This document shows positions 1 to 6,392 of a stretch of 14,191 bases of DNA, piece by piece. Both the position numbers and the translations under genes were made by a program. Position 1 is the first letter of the stretch; each line of letters opens with the position of its first letter. Location of the stretch: NCBI GenBank assembly GCA_030038715.1, contig JASHSO010000238.1, positions 1-14,191 of the forward strand, in the 5' to 3' direction. Under the pieces are notes generated by a model. That model was given only the letters and a program-made list of their open reading frames with translations, was not told where the DNA came from and ran no database searches. This DNA comes from Streptosporangiaceae bacterium (GTDB lineage: Bacteria > Actinomycetota > Actinomycetes > Streptosporangiales > Streptosporangiaceae).

Positions 1-1
1 G

Positions 2-553
2 CGTGCCCTCGGCGTTGCGGTGCTGCGCGACCTCGCCGACTACTTCCGGATACCCGTGGCGGCCACCCGAGCACGAGTACGGGAGCTAGTAGACAGCGGC
101 GAGTTGCAGCAGGTACGAGTCGCGGGCTGGAAGCAGCCCGGTTATCTCTGTGCCACGGTCGACTCGAAGCCGGTCCGGGCTCGCGCGCTGATCTCGCCGT
201 TCGACTCCTTGATCTGGGAGCGCGGGCGAACGGAGCGGCTCTTCGGCTTCACGCAGGTGTTTGAGCTGTACGTGAAGGCTGCGCAGCGCCGATACGGGTA
301 CTACGTGCTGCCGTTCCTGCTGGGAGATCAGCTCGTTGCACGGGTCGACCTCAAGGCGGATCGCGGCACTCGAAAGCTCATGGTGCTCGGTGCGTTCGCC
401 GAGGCCGGGGTGTCCGCGGCCGAGGTGAGCCGGGAGCTGAGCGCCGAACTACGCGACATGACGGTTTGGCTCGGTCTTGACAAGATCGATATTGCCGACC
501 GCGGAGATCTCGCCGCGAGCTTGCGTCGGGCCTGCACGAGCGGACAGCGTTGA
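2..553 (+). CDS. Winged-helix DNA-binding protein, YcaQ (HTH_42) family, C-terminal part
   Basis: The reading frame is open from base 2, so the gene begins outside the window; 183 C-terminal residues are visible. The segment SPFDSLIWERGRTERLFGF, followed by YVKAAQRRYGYYVLP and then GDQLVARVDLKADR, is the signature of the YcaQ/HTH_42 winged-helix family. In Escherichia coli the YcaQ member is a DNA glycosylase that unhooks interstrand crosslinks. Many actinobacterial relatives are uncharacterised, so the repair role here is inferred from family only. The beginning of the visible part (TRARVRELVDSGELQQVRV) looks like a winged helix reading into a beta wing. The stop codon is only two bases from the stop of the convergent cbiX-type gene, so there is no room for a terminator between them. 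Confidence is high for the family and low for the substrate. Confidence 0.85.
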   Translation, partial: RALGVAVLRDLADYFRIPVAATRARVRELVDSGELQQVRVAGWKQPGYLCATVDSKPVRARALISPFDSLIWERGRTERLFGFTQVFELYVKAAQRRYGYYVLPFLLGDQLVARVDLKADRGTRKLMVLGAFAEAGVSAAEVSRELSAELRDMTVWLGLDKIDIADRGDLAASLRRACTSGQR

Positions 554-555
554 CG

Positions 556-1236
556 TCAAGGCCGGGCTGTCCTGGCTGTGCGGTACCTGTCGATGACAAG
601 CCCGGCTAGCGCTGGATGCCCACCGAGGGGAGCTGTCACCCAGTCCCCGCCGCTAGCGGCGAGCTGGTCCTGGAAGTGCCCGGGCGCGAGCAGATAGCTG
701 GCCACCGCTACCGGTCCGCGAGTCCGCTGGCGCAGCTCGGCCACGGCGCCCGCGACGCTGGGCTGTGCACTGGTGGCATAGGCAGTGACAACCGGAACAC
801 CTAGCACCTGCGCGAGCAGTCCTGCCTGCTCGCGCACGTCTTGCGTTGCTTCTGGGTCTGCCGACCCGGCGGCGGCCAGCACGACCGGGGTTCCGGCGGG
901 CACGCCGGCTTGATTCAGGCGCGCCTGCAGCGCCGTGACCAGCAGTTCGTCGGGCCCGAGCGGAGCGGCGACGCGAGCACCTGCTGAATTGGCTGCACCG
1001 GCGATGTCGGCCGTGAGGTGGTAGCCGGTGGACAGCAGCAGTGGGACGACGACTGCGTCGCGTCCGGTAGCGCCGAGTTGACTGTGCAGCGAGGGCTCGG
1101 CGTGACCGATGAACGCGACCCTGACGTCCAGGACTGGCGCCAGGCGGCGTATCTGTCTGGCCAGCGCGCGAACGGCGTCTGCTGCGGCCGGGTTCCTGCT
1201 GCCGTGTGCGACGGCGAGCAGTGTGGGCTGGCTCAC
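556..1236 (-). CDS. Sirohydrochlorin chelatase, CbiX/SirB family
   Basis: This 226-residue protein would insert Fe2+ (or Co2+ in cobalamin pathways) into sirohydrochlorin, the last step of siroheme synthesis. The N-terminal half has the CbiX hallmarks AHGSRNP (His11) and LLLSTGYHLTADI (His73), the usual metal and porphyrin-handling histidines. The C-terminal half is a degenerate copy of the same fold, with AAAGSADPEA near 121-130 and YLLAPGHFQD at 181-190. This two-lobed arrangement is typical of the family. The start is GTG at 1236, overlapping the stop of the upstream methyltransferase gene in GTGA, which implies translational coupling. Its position at the end of a sulfite reductase/siroheme operon makes iron and siroheme more likely than cobalt and cobalamin; that choice is inference. 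Confidence 0.92.
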   Translation of the reverse strand: MSQPTLLAVAHGSRNPAAADAVRALARQIRRLAPVLDVRVAFIGHAEPSLHSQLGATGRDAVVVPLLLSTGYHLTADIAGAANSAGARVAAPLGPDELLVTALQARLNQAGVPAGTPVVLAAAGSADPEATQDVREQAGLLAQVLGVPVVTAYATSAQPSVAGAVAELRQRTRGPVAVASYLLAPGHFQDQLAASGGDWVTAPLGGHPALAGLVIDRYRTARTARP

Positions 1237-2960
1237 GCGATCTCCGTGGCTTGGCGTGGGCTGCCTTGCCGTGGGCTGCCTTGCCGTGGGCTGGCTCCCG
1301 GCGCGTCCGCTCGCCGCCCGGCCATCGGTACCAGCTGCTCGCGCAACCTGACCACCTCCCCGATGACCACGACGGCTGGCGGTCGAAGGCCAGCCCGTCT
1401 GGCATCGTCGGCCATCAGGCCCAGAGTCGAGGTGAGCACCTGCTGGTCCGGCGTCGTCCCGTTGCTGATCAAGGCGACTGGGGTCGCGGCGTCGCGGCCG
1501 CGTTTGACCAGCTCGGCCGCGACCGTGTCAAGGCGCGCAACGGCCATCAGCAAAACCAGCGTGCCGGGTCCGCGAGCTAGCGCTGCCCAGTCCACCGTTG
1601 CCCCGGGATGAGACGGGTCCAGGTGCGCTGACACGACGGCGAAGTCCTGTGTCACGCCGCGGTGAGTGACAGGTATGCCCGCGCACGCAGGCACGGCGAC
1701 GGCACTGGTTACTCCCGGCACGACATGGAACGCCACTCCGGCCCTGGCGCATGCGAGCGCCTCCTCGCCACCGCGGCCGAACACGAACGGATCGCCGCCC
1801 TTGAGCCGGACTACCCGCTTTCCGGCCTGTGCCTTGCCCACGATCAGCTCGTTGATCTCCTCCTGGGTCAGGTTGTGCTCGTTCGGTCGCTTCCCAGCGT
1901 CAATCACTTCGACTCTGGGGTCGAGCTCGGCCAGCAGCGCCCGCGGTGCCAGCTGGTCCGCGACGACAACGTCAGCCTCGGCCAGTAGCTGTCGGCCGAG
2001 CACGGTAATCAGTCCGGGATCACCCGGTCCGCCGCCCACGAGCGCAACGCTGCCGTCCGAGATACGCCGTTTGCCTTGTTTGGAACTGTCGTTCAGCGAT
2101 GGCGAACAGCATCGTTCGACAGTTGATGACGCTGTTTCAGCAACAAGTGTCGACCGATGCTGTTGGCGGTGACTTGGGGCGGGTGTGCGGCCGTCCGGGG
2201 CGGGTGTGCGGCCGTCCGAGACGTAGCTGAGAAGATCCGCGGCGGGTCTGGGCTGGTCGAAGACGGCCGTCATCGGAGCGGGAGTGCTCCGCGGCTCCAG
2301 CGTGCCGTCGGCCAGCGCGAGCGCAATGGCATACCGCAAGCCCTTGGCACGGTGCGGGTCGCGGCCCGCGGTGACCGCCACCGCAACTGCACCGTACCTG
2401 GCCACCGCCGGGGTCCACGCAGCCGATGCAGTGGCATCGTCGGCACGCACGCACCAGATCCTGTGCCGATCGGCCTCCGCCGCGACCTCGGCGTTGACCG
2501 CCGGGTCGTCGGTGGCGGCGTGGGCGAACCAGGCCGCCGACAGGTCACCGTCCCGGTAGCGACGACGCAGGACGGTGACCGGCAGGGCCGCGAGGTCCGG
2601 TAGGACGTCGGGCGCGATCACGACGACACGTGCGCCGCACTCGAGCAGCCTGGTGACGCGGCGCAAGGCTACCTCGCCACCGCCTACGACGATGGCGCGA
2701 CGGCCTGCCAGCGATAGCGAGATGGGGTAGTAGGGCGCGGGCGGGTCTGAGTCGGCTGGGCTTGGGGCAGGCGGGTCTGAGTCGGCCGGGCTCGGGGCAG
2801 GCGGGTCCGGGTTGGCCGGGCCCAGGGGGCGGCCCCTCGAGTCCGCCGGGCCCAGGGGGCGGCCCCTCGAGTCCGCCGGGGCCAGGGGGCGGCGCGCGTC
2901 CACATCGGCCGGGTCCGGAGCGGACGGGCACAGGTCGACCACTCTGGGGGCGGGCGTCAT
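1233..2960 (-). CDS. cysG: Fused siroheme synthase: precorrin-2 dehydrogenase plus uroporphyrinogen-III C-methyltransferase
   Basis: This 575-residue protein performs the first two steps of siroheme synthesis: SAM-dependent double methylation of uroporphyrinogen III, then NAD-dependent oxidation of precorrin-2. The dehydrogenase domain lies at about 77-222. It has VVGGGEVALRR (92-101) for NAD and the conserved AATDDPAVNAEV and CVRADDA segments. The methyltransferase domain lies at about 303-545, with VGGGPGDPGLITV (308-320), RLKGGDPFVFGRGGEE (385-400), PGVTSA and THRG. The start is the ATG at 2960, overlapping the stop of the zinc-ribbon gene in ATGA. The frame is open to 3158, but that extension reads through the zinc-ribbon gene. 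The protein is longer than E. coli CysG (457 residues) because of a repeat-rich N-terminus, an 80-residue linker and a repeated SPRQG tail. The chelatase/dimerisation part after the dehydrogenase looks reduced, which fits the separate CbiX gene downstream. Confidence 0.93.
   Translation of the reverse strand: MTPAPRVVDLCPSAPDPADVDARRPLAPADSRGRPLGPADSRGRPLGPANPDPPAPSPADSDPPAPSPADSDPPAPYYPISLSLAGRRAIVVGGGEVALRRVTRLLECGARVVVIAPDVLPDLAALPVTVLRRRYRDGDLSAAWFAHAATDDPAVNAEVAAEADRHRIWCVRADDATASAAWTPAVARYGAVAVAVTAGRDPHRAKGLRYAIALALADGTLEPRSTPAPMTAVFDQPRPAADLLSYVSDGRTPAPDGRTPAPSHRQQHRSTLVAETASSTVERCCSPSLNDSSKQGKRRISDGSVALVGGGPGDPGLITVLGRQLLAEADVVVADQLAPRALLAELDPRVEVIDAGKRPNEHNLTQEEINELIVGKAQAGKRVVRLKGGDPFVFGRGGEEALACARAGVAFHVVPGVTSAVAVPACAGIPVTHRGVTQDFAVVSAHLDPSHPGATVDWAALARGPGTLVLLMAVARLDTVAAELVKRGRDAATPVALISNGTTPDQQVLTSTLGLMADDARRAGLRPPAVVVIGEVVRLREQLVPMAGRRADAPGASPRQGSPRQGSPRQATEIA
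1250..1294 (-). repeat. Three 15-bp tandem repeats encoding SPRQG at the CysG C-terminus
   Basis: Three consecutive 15-base units differ by only one or two bases and encode the residues SPRQG, SPRQG and SPRQA at about 557-571 of the fused siroheme synthase. They lie after the last recognisable methyltransferase element, just before the stop. They look like a recently expanded, unstructured tail. Confidence 0.85.
2105..2164. repeat. Long imperfect inverted repeat inside the CysG interdomain linker
   Basis: Bases 2105-2121 (AACAGCATCGTTCGACA) are the reverse complement of 2148-2164, with one mismatch in 17. The 26-base loop can pair further (GTTG 2122-2125 with CAAC 2141-2144, then CTG with CAG). 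The surrounding 80 or so bases are visibly less GC-rich than the rest of the gene. The element lies wholly in coding sequence for residues about 266-286, in the linker between the two catalytic domains, and keeps the frame open. A second, alternative pairing exists between AACTGTCG (2084-2091) and CGACAGTT (2117-2124). It looks like a small inserted palindromic (MITE or REP-like) element, but a second genomic copy would be needed to show that. Confidence 0.7.
2175..2216 (-). repeat. Two 21-bp tandem repeats encoding DGRTPAP
   Basis: Two adjacent, nearly identical 21-base units in the interdomain linker of the fused siroheme synthase encode DGRTPAP twice (residues about 249-262). They lie directly next to the 60-base inverted repeat, so this linker has been altered more than once. 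Confidence 0.8.
2733..2903 (-). repeat. 30-bp tandem repeat array encoding Pro-rich decapeptides at the CysG N-terminus
   Basis: Residues about 20-76 of the fused siroheme synthase are built from ten-residue units: VDARRPLAPA, DSRGRPLGPA twice, NPDPPAPSPA, DSDPPAPSPA, and a partial DSDPPAP. At DNA level the units are 30 bases long. The copies at 2814-2843 and 2844-2873 are almost identical, as are those at 2754-2783 and 2784-2813 apart from a few changes. There are two related but distinct unit types. The array precedes the first folded domain and is probably disordered. Confidence 0.88.
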
Positions 2961-3136
2961 CCGGCGCTCCTGGTGAGACCGTCTCGCGGCAGCGGCCGCA
3001 CGATGGCCACGAACCGCAACGTGAAGCAGCGGGCGCAGGCGCGGCACTCCCAGGTGCCTGCATCCGCGTCGGCTGGCCGCAGGTTCTCCTCGCCGCAGTA
3101 GGGGCAGTAGAACGGCACCTGGCGTTCCCCGGTCAT
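2957..3136 (-). CDS. Small zinc-ribbon protein of the sulfite reductase operon (59 residues)
   Basis: The ATG at 3136 overlaps the sulfite reductase stop in ATGA, and the TGA at 2957-2959 overlaps the CysG start in ATGA, so the gene sits exactly between two real genes. The protein has the pairs CPYC (Cys11, Cys14) and CRAC (Cys31, Cys34), with a further Cys38. This spacing is typical of a zinc ribbon. The sequence FYCPYCGEENLRP, followed by an acidic stretch and TWECRAC, resembles small proteins I recall next to sulfite reductase genes in other actinobacteria. The function is not established. The position suggests a role in assembling or regulating the reductase, but that is inference. The third frame here (the upstream extension of CysG) gives an Arg-rich sequence with no family likeness, which supports this frame as the coding one. 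Confidence 0.85.
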   Translation of the reverse strand: MTGERQVPFYCPYCGEENLRPADADAGTWECRACARCFTLRFVAIVRPLPRDGLTRSAG

Positions 3137-4839
3137 GCCGACACCCCCACGGTCGCAAGGACTGGCTCGGTGCCGGTTAGCCGCGCGTCCGCAGTCGCGA
3201 GCAGTGCCGGGTCGGCACGGCGGACCCAGCTTGCGAACTGCTCTCCGTCGGTCCGATCCGCCTGGTAGTTGCGCAGCAGCCGCTCGACGTAGTCCGGCAG
3301 CGCGTCAGCGGTGACCTTAAGCCCCCGCAGCTTGCGGCCGAATCCGGGCTCCGTGCCTAGTGAGCCGCCGAGGTGCACCTGGAAGCCCTCGACCCCGTCG
3401 ACGATCGACCCCTTGAGCCCGATGTCGGCAAGCTGGAACCTGGCACAGGAGTTCGGGCAGCCGTTCACGTTGATCGTCACCGGGGTGTCGAAGCCAGGCA
3501 GCCGCCGGTCCAGTTCGGCGGACAGGTCGCGGGCGCGGCCCTTCGTCTCCACGATCGCGAGCTTGCAGAACTCGATGCCGGTGCAGGCCATGGTGCCGCG
3601 CCGGAATACCGGCGGTTCGGCGTGGAGGTCTAGTGCCTGAAGGTCGCTGACCAGGTCGGACACACCTCGTTCCGGGATATCCAAAAGCACCAGCTTCTGC
3701 TCGACTGTCGTCCGGACCCGGCCCGAGCCGTACGCCTCGGCGAGATCGGCAAGGTGCCAGAGCTGGCTGCCGGATGTCCGGCCGGTGTGCGGGGCCGCGC
3801 CGATGAAGTACCGCCCGTCGCGCTGACGGTGCACGCCGAGATGATCGCGTGAGCCGGGCGCCGGAGCTGGCGGCGCCGGTCCGTCGGCCAGTGCCCCGGT
3901 GCCGCCGAGGTACTCGCGCTCGAGTACGGCTCGGAACCGCTCGGCGCCCCAGTCGGCCACCAGGAACTTGAGCCTGGCGCGGCTGCGCAACCGACGGTAG
4001 CCGTAGTCGCGGAACAGCTTGGTCACGCCGGCCCATACCACCGGTACGCGCTCGGGAGGCACGAAAGCGCCGAGTCGTTGGGCCAGCATGGGATTGGTCG
4101 ACAGCCCGCCGCCTACCCAGAGGTCAAAGCCTGGTTGGCCGCCGGGGCCCAGCACCCCCACAAATGAAACGTCGTTCACCTCGTGCGCGGTGCATTGGTT
4201 CGCACAGCCGGAGATCGACGTCTTGAACTTGCGCGGCAGATTGGTGAACTCCGCCCTGCCGGTGGCGACCGCGTTGGTGGCGTGCAGCGCTTGGCTTGCA
4301 TCGACCACCTCGGCTGCGTCGATGCCTGCCAGCGGGCAGCCGAGGATGTTGCGCGGCACGTCACCGCAGGCTTCCTGGCTGGACAGCCCTACCTCCTCAA
4401 GGCGCTCCCAGATGGCCGGAACGTCTTCGATGCGGATCCAGTGGAACTGCACGTTCTGCCGGTCGGTGATGTCGGCGAGGTCGCGGCCGTATTCCTTCGC
4501 GACGCCCGCTATCGCGCGGAGCTGGCCCGCAGATAGCTGGCCGCCGGGGATGCGGACGCGCATCATGAAGTAGGCGTCCTCAATCTCGGCGTCATCGAGT
4601 GCGCCGGTCTTGCCGCCGCTGATGCCCGGTTTGCGCTGGGTGTAAAGGCCCCACCAGCGGAACCGGCCGCGCAGGTCGGCGGGGTCGATGGAGTCGAAGC
4701 CGAGACGGGCGTAGCGGCTGAGTATCCGGTCCCTGACGTTCAGCCCGTCGTCATCTTTCTTGAATCTCTCTGCTGTGTTGAGCGGCTCGTGGTGACCGAG
4801 AGCCCACTGGCCCTGGCCGCGGAGCGGCTGGGATGGCAT
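3133..4839 (-). CDS. Siroheme/[4Fe-4S] sulfite (or nitrite) reductase, ferredoxin-type
   Basis: This 568-residue protein belongs to the NirA/Sir family, which reduces sulfite to sulfide (or nitrite to ammonia) by six electrons from ferredoxin. The two half-domains each contain a ferredoxin-like and a siroheme-binding portion. The four cluster ligands are Cys419 and Cys425 in ACTGIEFC and Cys461 and Cys465 in NGCPNSC. WWGLYTQR (Tyr66) and QEACGDVPRN (Cys158) match the Tyr-Cys pair that is crosslinked in Mycobacterium tuberculosis NirA, a sulfite reductase. This favours sulfite as substrate. Siroheme synthesis genes follow in overlap, and a Cys-rich leader peptide precedes it. The start at 4839 has an AGAAGGA ribosome binding site nine bases upstream (4849-4855). 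A Pro/Ala-rich linker at about 318-330 separates the halves. No assimilatory cysH, cysD or cysN gene is visible in the window. Confidence 0.93.
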   Translation of the reverse strand: MPSQPLRGQGQWALGHHEPLNTAERFKKDDDGLNVRDRILSRYARLGFDSIDPADLRGRFRWWGLYTQRKPGISGGKTGALDDAEIEDAYFMMRVRIPGGQLSAGQLRAIAGVAKEYGRDLADITDRQNVQFHWIRIEDVPAIWERLEEVGLSSQEACGDVPRNILGCPLAGIDAAEVVDASQALHATNAVATGRAEFTNLPRKFKTSISGCANQCTAHEVNDVSFVGVLGPGGQPGFDLWVGGGLSTNPMLAQRLGAFVPPERVPVVWAGVTKLFRDYGYRRLRSRARLKFLVADWGAERFRAVLEREYLGGTGALADGPAPPAPAPGSRDHLGVHRQRDGRYFIGAAPHTGRTSGSQLWHLADLAEAYGSGRVRTTVEQKLVLLDIPERGVSDLVSDLQALDLHAEPPVFRRGTMACTGIEFCKLAIVETKGRARDLSAELDRRLPGFDTPVTINVNGCPNSCARFQLADIGLKGSIVDGVEGFQVHLGGSLGTEPGFGRKLRGLKVTADALPDYVERLLRNYQADRTDGEQFASWVRRADPALLATADARLTGTEPVLATVGVSA

Positions 4840-4983
4840 TGTCTTGTGTCCTTCTGCTGAGCGTGAATGGCTGAGGCCTGCAGGTTGCTGAGGCCTTCGG
4901 GTCGCTGAGTCGCGCGAAGCCGAGCGCGGAGAACACGCCAGGAGCCAGGCGCGGGCGAGTTGCGTAGGCGCCGAATACCGGAA
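4840..4983 (-). promoter_or_regulatory. Candidate attenuator region between the Cys leader and sulfite reductase
   Basis: These 144 transcribed bases separate the leader stop from the reductase start. GTGTTCT (minus strand, bases 4936-4930) can pair over seven positions, one of them G-U, with AGGACAC (4852-4846). AGGACAC includes the Shine-Dalgarno core of the reductase gene. Between them are smaller inverted repeats (CGCG...CGCG and two copies of AGGCCT). The word GCTGAG recurs four times on the plus strand between about 4856 and 4908. A plausible reading is that ribosome position on the leader decides whether the reductase start is exposed. No U-rich terminator tract is visible, so translational control fits better than intrinsic termination. 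This was judged by eye, with no folding calculation. Confidence 0.4.
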
Positions 4984-5082
4984 TCAGCAGCAGGAAGGAC
5001 AGCAGGCGCTGGAGACGCGGAGCAGATCGATGTGCCGACGGCAGACCAGCCGCAAGGTCCAGCTGGTAATCGGACAGGTCAC
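4984..5082 (-). CDS. Cysteine-rich leader peptide of the sulfite reductase operon
   Basis: A 32-residue ORF starts with GTG at 5082, with a clear GGAGG ribosome binding site (5088-5092) five bases upstream. It ends ...CRRHIDLLRVSSACCPSCC, so four of its last six codons are Cys. The RRHxDL-R-SA-C pattern is one I recall from putative leader peptides upstream of sulfur-assimilation operons in Streptomyces and other actinobacteria. Poly-Cys upstream ORFs in mycobacteria, including one before nirA, are described as cysteine-responsive attenuators. Ribosomes would stall at the Cys codons when Cys-tRNA is low and alter access to the downstream gene. The frame is open further upstream to 5172, but without a ribosome binding site as good. 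The product is probably not a functional protein in itself. Confidence 0.82.
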   Translation of the reverse strand: MTCPITSWTLRLVCRRHIDLLRVSSACCPSCC

Positions 5083-5137
5083 TGCGACCTCCGGACGCAC
5101 GCTGCCAAGGCCATGTCGACGCATGACCACCGGTAGG

Positions 5138-5168
5138 ACGGTAGCACGCTGGCACGGCCGGGGCGCAA
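5138..5168 (-). promoter_or_regulatory. Candidate promoter for the sulfite reductase operon
   Basis: On the minus strand TTGCGC (5168-5163) and TACCGT (5143-5138) are spaced by 19 bases and could act as -35 and -10 boxes. Transcription would start about 45-50 bases before the leader peptide. The TAnnnT form of the -10 box suits actinobacteria, but the spacing is long and the -35 box is weak. Treat it as a guess. Confidence 0.3.
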
Positions 5169-5236
5169 CCACGTTGCTCTGTGCGAAACAGCTGCTCTGG
5201 TGCCCGGCGCAAGCCGCGCTGCGTTATTCGTAGGAT

Positions 5237-5273
5237 CTGCAGGTGACGCCGTCGGTCGGCGGCGCACCTGCAG
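5237..5273. promoter_or_regulatory. Palindromic element in the divergent intergenic region (possible operator)
   Basis: CTGCAGGTG (5237-5245) and CACCTGCAG (5265-5273) form a perfect nine-base inverted repeat, extended inwards by CGCCG/CGGCG. It lies between the divergent potassium channel gene and the sulfite reductase operon, where a terminator would not be expected. A dimeric regulator site or a 5' UTR hairpin are both possible. A TTGACA on the minus strand sits just outside it, at 5280-5275, but no good -10 box follows at normal spacing. Confidence 0.4.
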
Positions 5274-5348
5274 CTGTCAAGATCCTCTTCCTGCGTCAGG
5301 AACAAGAACAGGCGGCCGACCTGCGCGGCCGGATGTGAGGACATAACT

Positions 5349-6347
5349 GTGACGATCTTGCTGGCGCGGCTACTGAACGTGCGGCCCCGACATGGATTCC
5401 TGCTGGTCGGCGCCGCCGCGTGCTGTGTCCTGATAGGCGGCTTGGTGTACGCGGCGACTGAGCACATACCGGTCACGAGCGGCTGGTACTGGGCGGTCGA
5501 GACAGCCACCACGGTCGGCTACGGCGATGTCAATCCAACAAATGGAGCTGGTCGTGTCGTCGCCATTGTCGTGATGCTCACGACTATCCCGCTGCTCGCG
5601 GCCGCGTTCGCGCTCCTCACGGGCTCGGCGGTGGCGAACGGGGTAAGGAGGCTGTTGGAAGTGGGCGCGCGTTTTCCTGAAGGTTCGTACCGGCTGGTGC
5701 TCGGCTGGCATCCAGCCATCCCTGTTGTCCTCGAGGAGCTGGCGCATGCTGGCGACTCGGTAGTCCTGGTTGCCGACGTCGAGCCCTCGGTCGTGCCTGG
5801 GCACGTTCACTTCGTGCGCGGCAACCCGACATCTGAGGCTGATCTGGAAGCGGGACGCCCTGCTGGTGCGGCGCATGTCCTGATCGCGTCCGACGAGGAC
5901 GGCGACGTCCTGCTGACAGCGGTGCTGGTGCACGAGGTGGCGCCGGGGGTGCCCGTCACCGCGCTGGTCAGCTCCCGCAGGCTGCTGCGCGCCCTCCGGG
6001 ACCTCGGGGTAGACCAGGTGCTTTCTCCGGACGACCTGACGGGTCACACCATCGCGAAGGGTCTCGAAGCGCCCCATGCTGGCGAGCTGCTGATGGACTT
6101 GGTCCGTGGCGAGCAGCATCGTCTGGCGGAGCACGTAATCGCGGCCGACGCGGAGTCTCAGCCGCTCAGCGCGCTGCGCATGGCCCGTCCCGAGCTCATT
6201 CTGGGTGTCGTCCACGCTGGGACCGTCTCGCTCGGGGTATCCGACGATCCGCCTGTCGGGCCCGGCGATATCCTGCTCGTCGTCGAGCCCAACGGGACGC
6301 ATGCCGCGCGTGGTCAGCGCCGAGAGCACGCCGAGGCGGTCGAGTAA
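5349..6347 (+). CDS. Two-helix potassium channel with RCK (TrkA-type) domain
   Basis: This 332-residue membrane protein would form a tetrameric K+-selective pore gated by cytoplasmic RCK domains. Helix 1 spans about 17-37 (FLLVGAAACCVLIGGLVYAA). The pore helix and the selectivity filter TTVGYGD (54-60) follow. Helix 2 spans about 68-96. An RCK_N domain from about 114 to 235 is followed by an RCK_C domain from about 245 to 312, ending GPGDILLVVE. The nucleotide-binding glycine motif is degraded: RLVLGWHPAIP stands where GxGxxG is expected, so NAD binding is doubtful. The start is GTG at 5349, with GAGG at 5337-5340 as ribosome binding site. It is divergent from the sulfite reductase operon and convergent with the HAD gene, and appears to be transcribed alone. 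Confidence 0.92.
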   Translation: MTILLARLLNVRPRHGFLLVGAAACCVLIGGLVYAATEHIPVTSGWYWAVETATTVGYGDVNPTNGAGRVVAIVVMLTTIPLLAAAFALLTGSAVANGVRRLLEVGARFPEGSYRLVLGWHPAIPVVLEELAHAGDSVVLVADVEPSVVPGHVHFVRGNPTSEADLEAGRPAGAAHVLIASDEDGDVLLTAVLVHEVAPGVPVTALVSSRRLLRALRDLGVDQVLSPDDLTGHTIAKGLEAPHAGELLMDLVRGEQHRLAEHVIAADAESQPLSALRMARPELILGVVHAGTVSLGVSDDPPVGPGDILLVVEPNGTHAARGQRREHAEAVE

Positions 6348-6392
6348 CTGGCGCCGCCACCGCGTCGCCCAGTCGCTGGACGCCGGTGCTAC

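Noticed and set aside
2961..3158. N-terminal extension of the fused siroheme synthase to 3158
   Set aside because: The 66 extra residues are Arg-rich with no family likeness and lie in another frame of the zinc-ribbon gene, whose Cys pairs and ATGA overlaps show it to be the real coding frame.
5083..5172. Longer version of the Cys-rich leader (62 residues)
   Set aside because: The upstream starts lack a ribosome binding site as good as GGAGG before the GTG at 5082, and the known leader motif lies wholly in the shorter form.
4751..5512. 253-residue open frame on the minus strand across the leader region
   Set aside because: It overlaps the ends of two well-supported genes, shows no recognisable domain, and the leader peptide in another frame has a proper ribosome binding site and a known motif.
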